Source: a bacterium (GTDB lineage: Bacteria; CAIJMQ01; JAADFP01). From it: a stretch of 5,805 nucleotides of DNA. Below, piece after piece: positions 1 through 4,556 of this stretch; the first letter of the stretch is position 1, and each line of letters starts with the position of its first letter. The stretch spans positions 1-5,805 of the forward strand of contig JALUVB010000268.1 of assembly GCA_027021085.1 (NCBI GenBank), written 5' to 3'. A program made the position numbers and the translations under genes. Below the pieces are notes generated by a model that had not been told where the DNA came from, made no database searches, and worked only from the letters and a program-made list of their open reading frames with translations.

Positions 1-4
1 AAAT

Positions 5-1174
5 ATGAAGAAGAATAAGATTGACGAATGGTCTATAAGGAAGAGGTGGAATCCTTTTAATAGTTACAAACTTTTGGCGCAGGTGTACCGGTGGAGGAAA
101 ATTGAGAGGGGTAAATCGCTGCCGCAGCCTGTTTTGGTGACGGTTGACCCTATTAATCTATGCGATTTGAGATGCGTGTGGTGCAACTCGGAATTTGTTA
201 TTGACCGAAGAAAGGGGAAGAATATTTCCACTTCTACACTCATTAAAATAGCTGACTTCCTGGCTGAATGGCAAACCTCGCCTGAGTGGGAGAAAGGGGT
301 GGAGGCAGTATGTATTGCCGGGGGGGGAGAGCCGCTACTGCACGAGGGCGTGGGGAAATTTATAGAGGAGTTGAGAAAAAACAATATTGAGGCCGGCGTG
401 GTAACCAACGGGACACAGATTCATCGGTTTATCCCGGAATTGTCAAGATGCACCTGGGTAGGGGTATCAGTGGATGCAGGGACATCTTCAACCTTTAGCC
501 AGCTTAAAGGCAAGGATTTATTCTCCCGGGTGATAAAAAACATGGAAAAGCTGGTAAGTTATGCGGAGAAGGAAAAGACCTGGTTAGGCAGAGAAGGGCA
601 AGGATACGGGGTGAGCTATAAGTATCTTCTCCACCCGGGTAATGCAGGCGAGGTGTTCCGGGCGGCGAAACTGGCAAAGGATATCGGATGCAGGAATTTC
701 CACCTGCGCCCCATGGGTATTCCCTGGCACCTGGTGGGAAAACAGGAAAGTATTTTTTCTGAAAAAGATTTAAGGATTCTTGAAGAGGAAGTTTACAGGG
801 CAAGGGAACTGGAGGATGAGAGATTCGGAGTATTTTCCATTACTCATAAGTTTAACCAGAGCCTGGCGATATCCAATGCTTTTAGCCAGTGCCACGCAAT
901 ATTTATGACCTGCGTGTTTGAACCTGCTACTGATGGAAACGAGTCGCATTTTAATCTGGGATTATGCTGTGACCGAAGAGGCGATAAGCTCCTGGAGCTG
1001 GGAGAGAACCTGGATTCTCCCGGGAAGGCAAGAAAATTATGGGGCTCTGAAAAACACTGGGATATATTTGACAGGGTAGAGGTTGCGGTATGTCCCCGCT
1101 GTACTTACCAGCCTCATAACCAGATTTACGAGTATGTGATTAAGCGGGATTTTATGACCTATAAGTTTATTTAA
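5..1174 (+). CDS. Radical SAM protein with SPASM/twitch-like C-terminal cysteines
   Basis: Predicted radical SAM enzyme, 389 residues from the ATG at 5. The cluster-binding motif CDLRCVWC gives C53, C57 and C60 (CX3CX2C), the family signature for a 4Fe-4S cluster that cleaves S-adenosylmethionine. GGGEP at 106-110 and VSVDAG at 154-159 match the SAM-binding strand motifs. The C-terminal part carries C296, C303, the pair C321/C322, and CPRC (C363, C366). This pattern resembles the auxiliary cluster region of SPASM or twitch proteins, although I cannot assign it to a named subfamily. No signal peptide or membrane segment is evident, so it is probably cytosolic. It lies 39 bases upstream of a family 2 glycosyltransferase on the same strand. 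Related proteins are often found in surface glycan loci, so sugar or lipid-carrier modification is a reasonable guess, but the substrate is unknown. The start is uncertain because only four bases precede the ATG and no ribosome site can be seen; the gene could extend leftwards. Confidence 0.88.
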   Translation: MKKNKIDEWSIRKRWNPFNSYKLLAQVYRWRKIERGKSLPQPVLVTVDPINLCDLRCVWCNSEFVIDRRKGKNISTSTLIKIADFLAEWQTSPEWEKGVEAVCIAGGGEPLLHEGVGKFIEELRKNNIEAGVVTNGTQIHRFIPELSRCTWVGVSVDAGTSSTFSQLKGKDLFSRVIKNMEKLVSYAEKEKTWLGREGQGYGVSYKYLLHPGNAGEVFRAAKLAKDIGCRNFHLRPMGIPWHLVGKQESIFSEKDLRILEEEVYRARELEDERFGVFSITHKFNQSLAISNAFSQCHAIFMTCVFEPATDGNESHFNLGLCCDRRGDKLLELGENLDSPGKARKLWGSEKHWDIFDRVEVAVCPRCTYQPHNQIYEYVIKRDFMTYKFI

Positions 1175-1176
1175 CA

Positions 1177-1199
1177 AAAAAGGGGACTGTCCCCTTTTT
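1177..1199. terminator. Perfect palindrome GGGGAC-T-GTCCCC with A/T tails: terminator or REP-like element
   Basis: The arms AAAAAGGGGAC and GTCCCCTTTTT are perfectly complementary around a single central T at 1188, giving 11-bp arms. As RNA this would be a stem with a three-base loop followed by a U run, the form of an intrinsic terminator, and the symmetry makes it work on either strand. It begins two bases after the stop of the radical SAM gene and ends 14 bases before the GTG of the glycosyltransferase. It could end or weaken transcription between the two genes. From memory, similar GGGGAC..GTCCCC palindromes recur as dispersed repeats in other bacterial genomes, so a REP-type origin is an alternative. 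Confidence 0.6.
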
Positions 1200-1213
1200 A
1201 ATTTTAAGAAAGA

Positions 1214-2074
1214 GTGAAAAATATTTCTTCAGGCAAGAAACCCCGGGTAAGCATTATTACTCCCTGTCTCAACAGTGAGAAAACAATAGAAGAGACTATC
1301 AAAAGTGTTATAAACCAGACTTATCCCCATATTGAGTACATTATCATAGATGGCGGGTCAAAAGATGGGACACTGCAGATTATAGAAAAGTACCAGGGGG
1401 AAATTGCCCGCTGGGTTAGTGAACCTGATGAAGGGATTTTTGCTGCTATGAATAAGGGAATCGGGCTTGCTTCCGGCGAAATAATCGGGATTATCAACAG
1501 TGATGACTGGTATGTGGAGGAGGCGGTGGAGAAGGTGGTGGAGAGTTATATTGCCCAACCGGAGACTGATATTTTCTTTGCCGACTGCATGGTGGTACTG
1601 GAGGATATTGATTTTGCCTTTTTAAGAAAGGGCAATCTCTCTCGCCTGGTGGAGGAGATGAGCATAAATCATCCTACCTGTTTCGTCACCCGCAATGCTT
1701 ACCAGAAATGGGGAAGGTTTGATAATGCTTTTAAGTTTGCCGCGGACTACGAGCTGGCACTGCGTTTTTATTTCTCGGGGGCAAAGTTTTTCTATATACC
1801 TGAAGTGCTTGCTTTCATGCGAAAAGGCGGGGCAAGCGAGTCTATCAAGGTGCATTTTGATGTATTCCGCATATACACCAGGTATTTCCACCTTTTTACT
1901 GCTTACAGGCGGATTTTCCCGATGCTTTATTCCCATTTCATGGATGAGGCAAGAAAAAAAGCAAGAAATGCCAGCAGGCTTATCCTGGGAGAGAAAAAGT
2001 GGAAAGCATTAAGGAAAGCCTGGCTTAAGAAAAAGTTTGGCGGGGACCTGTATCGGATAAAAATGAGCCCCTGA
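1214..2074 (+). CDS. Family 2 (GT-A fold) glycosyltransferase, WfgS-like
   Basis: Predicted nucleotide-sugar-dependent glycosyltransferase of family GT2, 286 residues. The N-terminal GT-A domain opens with VSIITPCLNSEKTIEETIKS (12-31), followed by DGGSKDGT (46-53), EPDEGIFAAMNKGI (70-83) and NSDD (95-98). NSDD is the metal- and nucleotide-binding DxD-equivalent. INHPTCF (151-157) and AADYELALRF (176-185) match the acceptor side and catalytic region of the WfgS/WcaA-like group that builds O-antigen or colanic-acid-type glycans. The last 40 residues are strongly basic, perhaps for contact with the membrane surface. There is no obvious transmembrane helix. The only plausible start is GTG at 1214, because an in-frame TAA lies at 1205-1207; the preceding AAGAAAGAG is a weak ribosome site. 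The gene follows the radical SAM gene after a hairpin and is followed by a repeat-rich gap. Family assignment is strong; donor and acceptor are unknown. Confidence 0.92.
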   Translation: MKNISSGKKPRVSIITPCLNSEKTIEETIKSVINQTYPHIEYIIIDGGSKDGTLQIIEKYQGEIARWVSEPDEGIFAAMNKGIGLASGEIIGIINSDDWYVEEAVEKVVESYIAQPETDIFFADCMVVLEDIDFAFLRKGNLSRLVEEMSINHPTCFVTRNAYQKWGRFDNAFKFAADYELALRFYFSGAKFFYIPEVLAFMRKGGASESIKVHFDVFRIYTRYFHLFTAYRRIFPMLYSHFMDEARKKARNASRLILGEKKWKALRKAWLKKKFGGDLYRIKMSP

Positions 2075-2080
2075 GGGTGT

Positions 2081-2176
2081 AGTAGCGAGTAGTGAGGGGA
2101 AGGATAGTGAACAGTAAATAGTAAACAGTAAGCAGTGAATAGTGAGAAAGTAGCGGGTAGCGAGTAGTGAGTAGCG
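2081..2176. repeat. Heptanucleotide array 1 (AGTRAAY core, AGTAGYG flanks)
   Basis: Seven seven-base steps can be followed almost throughout. Two AGTAGYG units lie at 2081-2094. A short AGGGGAAGGAT spacer follows. Six AGTRAAY-type units then run at 2106-2147 (AGTGAAC, AGTAAAT, AGTAAAC, AGTAAGC, AGTGAAT, AGTGAGA). After one extra base, four more AGTAGYG-type units lie at 2149-2176. Variation is concentrated at positions 4, 6 and 7 of the core unit. The array begins seven bases after the glycosyltransferase stop. Reading frames through it on the minus strand give low-complexity Tyr/Leu/Phe/Ser peptides and are not genes. Degenerate heptanucleotide repeats are known from cyanobacteria and other bacteria, but their function is not settled. 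Confidence 0.9.
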
Positions 2177-2184
2177 GGGGGAAT

Positions 2185-2209
2185 GGATTCCCGCTTGCGT
2201 GGGAATGAC
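2185..2209 (+). repeat. dRS3-like hairpin repeat, copy i
   Basis: The unit GGATTCCC...GGGAATGAC contains ATTCCC (2187-2192) and GGGAAT (2201-2206) separated by exactly eight bases. This is the same pattern as the neisserial dRS3 element (ATTCCC-N8-GGGAAT), and related hairpins are scattered through many genomes. The stem extends inward by a G.T wobble and a C-G pair around a TTGC loop. It lies directly after heptad array 1. The orientation, read from GGATTCC to GAATGAC, is the same as copy iii at 3200-3224 and opposite to copy ii at 2246-2270. Confidence 0.85.
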
Positions 2210-2245
2210 AAGAGAGAAGCAAAAAGGAGAAAAACCAGTCCGCAT

Positions 2246-2270
2246 GTCATGCCTGCGGAAGCAGGCATCC
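2246..2270 (-). repeat. dRS3-like hairpin repeat, copy ii (inverted)
   Basis: ATGCCTGC (2249-2256) and GCAGGCAT (2261-2268) form a perfect 8-bp stem around GGAA. Read on the minus strand it is GGATGCCTGCTTCC followed by GCAGGCATGAC, so it is clearly the same element as copies i and iii. The third stem base pair is changed from T-A to G-C on both sides, and the loop is TTCC instead of TTGC. It lies 36 bases after copy i in opposite orientation, so copies i and ii form a head-to-head pair between the two upstream heptad arrays. Confidence 0.82.
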
Positions 2271-2275
2271 AGGAT

Positions 2276-2303
2276 TTTAGACTTTAGACTATAGACTATA
2301 GAC
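2276..2303. repeat. Four tandem TWTAGAC heptads
   Basis: TTTAGAC, TTTAGAC, TATAGAC and TATAGAC follow each other without gaps. The period is seven bases, as in the neighbouring AGTRAAY arrays, but the unit is unrelated in sequence. It lies six bases after hairpin copy ii and ten bases before array 2. Confidence 0.9.
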
Positions 2304-2313
2304 TGGGGAGGAT

Positions 2314-2369
2314 AGTGAATAGTAAACAGTAAATAGTAAACAGTAAGCAGTGAATAGTAAATGGTAATC
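2314..2369. repeat. Heptanucleotide array 2 (AGTRAAY)
   Basis: Eight contiguous seven-base units: AGTGAAT, AGTAAAC, AGTAAAT, AGTAAAC, AGTAAGC, AGTGAAT, AGTAAAT and GGTAATC. Bases 2325-2358 are identical to 2110-2143 of array 1 over 34 bases, and the GGATAGTGA lead-in is shared as well. The two arrays are therefore direct repeats of one composite unit rather than independent expansions. No AGTAGYG flank is present here. Confidence 0.9.
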
Positions 2370-2451
2370 TTCGTTTCCTGGGAGCTTGGTATCCTGGTAA
2401 CTTTGTGAAGGGGAATACCCATGATGCAGAAAAGATGTGGGGGGATGGGTG

Positions 2452-2468
2452 CCCCGGCATGCGCGGGG
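2452..2468. repeat. GC-rich hairpin CCCCG/CGGGG
   Basis: Short inverted repeat with arms CCCCG (2452-2456) and CGGGG (2464-2468) around the loop GCATGCG, which contains the self-complementary GCATGC. No T run follows, so it does not look like an intrinsic terminator. Role unknown. Confidence 0.5.
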
Positions 2469-2488
2469 ACAGGGAACTGGAAACTCAG

Positions 2489-2512
2489 GACTCCCGAAAT
2501 ATGTCGGGAATC
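2489..2512. repeat. REP-like hairpin TCCCGA/TCGGGA
   Basis: TCCCGA (2492-2497) and TCGGGA (2504-2509) pair perfectly around AATATG. With one mismatch the arms extend to GACTCCCGA and TCGGGAATC, eight pairs out of nine. The sequence differs from the dRS3-like copies, so it would be a second hairpin-repeat family, visible only once here. No T tract follows. Confidence 0.5.
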
Positions 2513-2591
2513 GCAACTCTTTCAGAGAGATGGCTGGCGAGAATACAGGTGTCCGGGAAAGAAAAACTTAAAAGCTGCACATGGCGTTATA

Positions 2592-2600
2592 TGTTAAAAT
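2592..2600 (+). promoter_or_regulatory. Possible extended -10 promoter for the toxin-antitoxin operon
   Basis: TGTTAAAAT fits an extended -10 element (TG, one base, then TAAAAT, which matches TATAAT in five of six positions). No -35 hexamer is recognisable at the usual distance. Transcription would begin around 2607, immediately before the AGGAGGGG ribosome site, giving a very short leader. This rests on motif match and position only. Confidence 0.3.
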
Positions 2601-2607
2601 CATTTAT

Positions 2608-2615
2608 AGGAGGGG
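2608..2615 (+). promoter_or_regulatory. Shine-Dalgarno AGGAGGGG for the DUF433 gene
   Basis: A strong ribosome-binding site six bases before the GTG at 2622. It fixes that non-ATG start and rules out the longer reading frame that overlaps it. Confidence 0.85.
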
Positions 2616-2621
2616 AGAAAA

Positions 2622-2846
2622 GTGGATTATAAAAAGTATATAGAGATCAATCCCAAAATTTTGCTTGGCAAACCTGTGATTAAAGGGACTCGCATTCCTG
2701 CGGAGCTAATTCTCAGGAAATTGGCTGAAGGATATTCCTTTGAAGAATTAAAGGAAGCTTATCCCGGACTTACAAAAGAAACATTGAAGGCTATTCTTCT
2801 TTACGCTTCCGAAGTCCTTTCTCATGAAGAGGTAGTAAGTGCCTGA
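2622..2846 (+). CDS. DUF433 (COG2442) antitoxin-like protein
   Basis: Small 74-residue protein of the DUF433 family. The core LLGKPVIKGTRIPAELILRKLAEGYSFEEL (about 14-42) contains the diagnostic GKPVIKGTRIP segment. It is followed by AYPGLTKETLKAILLYASEVL, a helix-turn-helix-like pattern (YPxLTxExxxAxLxYA). The length is typical of stand-alone members. Family members are predicted DNA-binding antitoxins that pair with PIN-like DUF5615 proteins, and the next gene here is exactly such a protein, overlapping by eight bases. The GTG start is supported by AGGAGGGG six bases upstream. By analogy with type II systems, it would neutralise the downstream nuclease by binding it and would repress its own promoter. 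Both roles are inferred from the family, not shown by the sequence. The gene lies between repeat arrays and is not related to the flanking glycan genes. Confidence 0.92.
   Translation: MDYKKYIEINPKILLGKPVIKGTRIPAELILRKLAEGYSFEELKEAYPGLTKETLKAILLYASEVLSHEEVVSA
2829..2832 (+). promoter_or_regulatory. Shine-Dalgarno GAGG for the DUF5615 gene, inside the DUF433 gene
   Basis: GAGG lies six bases before the GTG at 2839 and within the last codons of the DUF433 gene. It decides the start of the second gene, and it places toxin translation under coupling to antitoxin translation. Confidence 0.65.
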
Positions 2847-3192
2847 ATTTCTGGCTGATGAAAGTTTAGACTACCGAATAGTTAGGTTTCTTCGGGATAA
2901 TAAGTTTAAAATAATTGCAGTTTGTGAGCTTTATAGCGGGATTACGGATGAAGAAGTATTGAAGCTGGCGGGGGATAATAACTGGATTTTATTAACCGAG
3001 GATTCTGATTTTGGAAGGTGGATATTTTCCTATGGTTTAAAAAATGCAGGAGTTATCTTTCTGAGATACAAGAAGGAAGAGCTTAAAACAATAAAGGATA
3101 CACTTTTAGAGATAATATCTCGCTATGAGGAACACCTTTACGGGAAATTTGTTACTCTTTCTCCCCATAAACTCAGAATTCGCTCTCTTTAA
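2839..3192 (+). CDS. DUF5615 (COG4634) PIN-like putative ribonuclease, toxin of the pair
   Basis: Protein of 117 residues matching the DUF5615 PIN-like family. FLADESLD (4-11) supplies the first acidic pair (D7, E8), as in the family FLxDExL motif. GITDEEVLKLAGDNNWILLTEDSDFG (34-59) supplies D37/E38 and the second acidic pair D55/D57. GVIFLRY (71-77) is the conserved central strand. Clustered acidic residues of this kind bind divalent metal in PIN-domain RNases, so an endoribonuclease toxin is the likely role, and all expected acidic positions appear intact. The start is GTG at 2839, overlapping the DUF433 stop by eight bases with GAGG six bases upstream, which implies coupled translation and a fixed antitoxin-first order. 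The C-terminus is basic (HKLRIRSL). The stop codon is followed within eight bases by a dRS3-like hairpin. The RNA target is unknown and activity is untested. Confidence 0.9.
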   Translation: MPEFLADESLDYRIVRFLRDNKFKIIAVCELYSGITDEEVLKLAGDNNWILLTEDSDFGRWIFSYGLKNAGVIFLRYKKEELKTIKDTLLEIISRYEEHLYGKFVTLSPHKLRIRSL

Positions 3193-3199
3193 TGGGGAT

Positions 3200-3224
3200 G
3201 GATTCCTGCTTGCGCAGGAATGAC
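3200..3224 (+). repeat. dRS3-like hairpin repeat, copy iii
   Basis: ATTCCTGC (3202-3209) and GCAGGAAT (3214-3221) form a perfect 8-bp stem around TTGC, within the unit GGATTCCTGC...GGAATGAC. Compared with copy i, the sixth stem pair is T-A instead of C-G, so the two sides have changed together. It begins seven bases after the DUF5615 stop and could act as a 3' end structure for that transcript, though there is no T tract. Confidence 0.85.
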
Positions 3225-3232
3225 GGAGAGGC

Positions 3233-3322
3233 AGTAGGAAGTAGCGAGGGGAGTAAGCAGTAAATAGTAAACAGTGAATAGTAAATAGTGAATGGTGAGA
3301 AAGGAGCGGGTAGTGAGGGGAG
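3233..3322. repeat. Heptanucleotide array 3 (AGTRAAY core, AGTAGYG flanks)
   Basis: AGTAGGA and AGTAGCG (3233-3246) lead into seven core units at 3252-3300 (AGTAAGC, AGTAAAT, AGTAAAC, AGTGAAT, AGTAAAT, AGTGAAT, GGTGAGA). Related AGGAGCG and GGTAGTG units follow at 3302-3315. The trailing segment 3295-3313 matches 2142-2160 of array 1 at 18 of 19 bases, and 18 core bases (3258-3275) are identical to array 1. As in array 1, a dRS3-like hairpin sits next to the array, but here on its left side. Confidence 0.88.
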
Positions 3323-3400
3323 ATAGTGTAATAGTGAGAAGAGAAGAAGAAAATATTGGCAGGCGTGGCAACACAGTGCAGGAATTTTTGGGATATTGAG

Positions 3401-3411
3401 AGAAGGAGAGG
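3401..3411 (+). promoter_or_regulatory. Shine-Dalgarno AGAAGGAGAGG deciding the glycosyltransferase start
   Basis: AAGGAG at 3403-3408 lies eight bases before TTG at 3417. It falls inside the coding sequence if the upstream in-frame TTG at 3396 is used. It therefore argues for the 3417 start, from which the protein begins directly with the typical first strand MRILILGEYP. Confidence 0.75.
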
Positions 3412-3416
3412 GCAGT

Positions 3417-4550
3417 TTGAGAATTCTTATACTGGGAGAATATCCTTTACAGGAGGATAGGGTATCTACTGGCTCTGAGTCCACACTGGGTGTTCTAATA
3501 AGAGAACTGGCCAAAGAAGCCAAAGACATGGAGATTATTGTAGGCACAATAAGAAAAGAGGTAAAGAAGGAAAAACAAATAAAGACGGGAAATGTTGTTG
3601 TACATTATCTAAGTTTCCCTCGTCCCAAAATATTTACAAACCTAGCCAGAGGAGTATTCAGGCTCAAGGATTTTATAGATGAAATTTCTCCCGATATTAT
3701 TCATACGCAGGGTGGGGTAAGATACCCCTTAGCAGCTTCTTTGACCTCTTACCCCTGGGTACATACCATTCACGGAATAACCTTTAGAGAAGCCAGTTAC
3801 TGGCGAGGAAGGAGAAGGATACAGGCTTTACTGTTTCCAGCTCTGGAGAGGAAGGCGTTAGAAAAATGCAGGCATATTATTTCTATATGCGGGTACGTGG
3901 AAAAAGAGTACTATTTTCTCGAAAATACAAAGTTCCACAGGATACCTAACCCGGTGCATGAATCTTTCTTCTCCCTGCCAGATAAAACTGCAAATAAACG
4001 CATCTTGTTCCTGGGGAGTATCTCCGCCCGTAAATTTCCTATCTGCCTGCTGCAAGCTATAGCCTTGCTTAAAAAATCCCTGCCGGGAATAGAAGTGCAC
4101 CTGGCAGGAAATATTAAAGACCCAGGTTATTACAGGAAACTGAAAAAATTTAGCCAGGAGAACAATCTGGCAACAATAGTAAAATTTATAGGAGGAAAAA
4201 CCAGGACAGAAGTTATGCAGGAGCTGGCAGAGGCCGCTATTATGGTGTTATCCTCGCGCCAGGAGACCCTGCCCATGAGCATTGCGGAAGCTATGGCAGC
4301 AGGTAAGCCAGTTATTGCTACCCGGGTGGGAGGAGTCCCGGAAATGGTGGAAGAAGGAGAAACGGGTTTCCTGGTAACGCCGGGAGACTGGCGAGACCTG
4401 GCAGAAAAAATCTACTTTCTTTTAAAGAATAAAGACTTGCGCAGAAAAATGGGGGAAAAAGCCAGGGAAAAAGCAACCGCACTCTACCATCCCACTACTA
4501 TTGCCAGAAAGACATTAAAAGTCTATGAGGCAATCCTCTCTGGCAAGTAG
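3417..4550 (+). CDS. Family 4 (GT-B fold) glycosyltransferase
   Basis: Predicted retaining glycosyltransferase of family GT4, 377 residues from the preferred TTG at 3417 (384 from the in-frame TTG at 3396, which lacks a good ribosome site). The N-terminal Rossmann-like domain starts MRILILGEYP and includes the acceptor-side segment SPDIIHTQGGVRYPLA (91-106) and VHTIHG (115-120). The C-terminal donor domain begins near RILFLGSISARKFP (195-208); R205/K206 sit where phosphate-contacting basic residues are expected, although the usual glycine after lysine is F. The EX7E motif is E283-E291 in SSRQETLPMSIAEAMAAGKP, followed by GGVPEMVEEGETGFLV (305-320), which contacts the nucleotide sugar. No signal or membrane segment is visible. 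It would transfer a sugar from an activated donor to a growing surface glycan, matching the GT2 gene upstream. Donor and acceptor are unknown. It converges with the ABC permease gene, with six bases between stops. Confidence 0.93.
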   Translation: MRILILGEYPLQEDRVSTGSESTLGVLIRELAKEAKDMEIIVGTIRKEVKKEKQIKTGNVVVHYLSFPRPKIFTNLARGVFRLKDFIDEISPDIIHTQGGVRYPLAASLTSYPWVHTIHGITFREASYWRGRRRIQALLFPALERKALEKCRHIISICGYVEKEYYFLENTKFHRIPNPVHESFFSLPDKTANKRILFLGSISARKFPICLLQAIALLKKSLPGIEVHLAGNIKDPGYYRKLKKFSQENNLATIVKFIGGKTRTEVMQELAEAAIMVLSSRQETLPMSIAEAMAAGKPVIATRVGGVPEMVEEGETGFLVTPGDWRDLAEKIYFLLKNKDLRRKMGEKAREKATALYHPTTIARKTLKVYEAILSGK

Positions 4551-4556
4551 AATTGC

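Larger units (their letters stand above)
2370..2591. other. Non-coding stretch between array 2 and the toxin-antitoxin operon
   Basis: This stretch of about 220 bases has no convincing gene. A reading frame runs through it (from GTG at 2405 to a stop at 2632), but its composition is odd, it matches nothing I recognise, and it overlaps the well-supported DUF433 start. The sequence is GC-richer than the heptad arrays around it and contains two compact hairpins, listed separately. It could be a decayed gene or an untranslated leader; I cannot tell which. Confidence 0.45.

Noticed and set aside
2106-2369. Possible CRISPR array in the repeat-rich gap
   Set aside because: The repeats are contiguous 7-bp units with no unique spacers of uniform length, and no cas genes are in the window.
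2009-2516. Long minus-strand reading frames across the repeat region, with Tyr/Leu/Phe-rich peptides
   Set aside because: They are translations of the heptad repeats and hairpins (recurring LLFTVYY and PRKRESI-like strings), lack ribosome sites, and overlap each other in several frames.
2405-2632. Plus-strand reading frame of 75 codons before the DUF433 gene
   Set aside because: No recognisable domain, no ribosome site at its GTG, it runs through two hairpins and overlaps the well-supported DUF433 start.
2185-3224. Insertion sequence or composite transposon bounded by the hairpin repeats
   Set aside because: No transposase gene lies between or beside the copies, and no target-site duplication could be seen.
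3356-3397. Promoter for the GT4 gene (TTGGCA at 3356, GATATT at 3392)
   Set aside because: The two hexamers are 30 bases apart, far outside the usual spacing, and no better pair was found.
3173-3547. Minus-strand reading frames over array 3
   Set aside because: Repeat-derived low-complexity peptides that overlap the hairpin, the array and the start of the GT4 gene.
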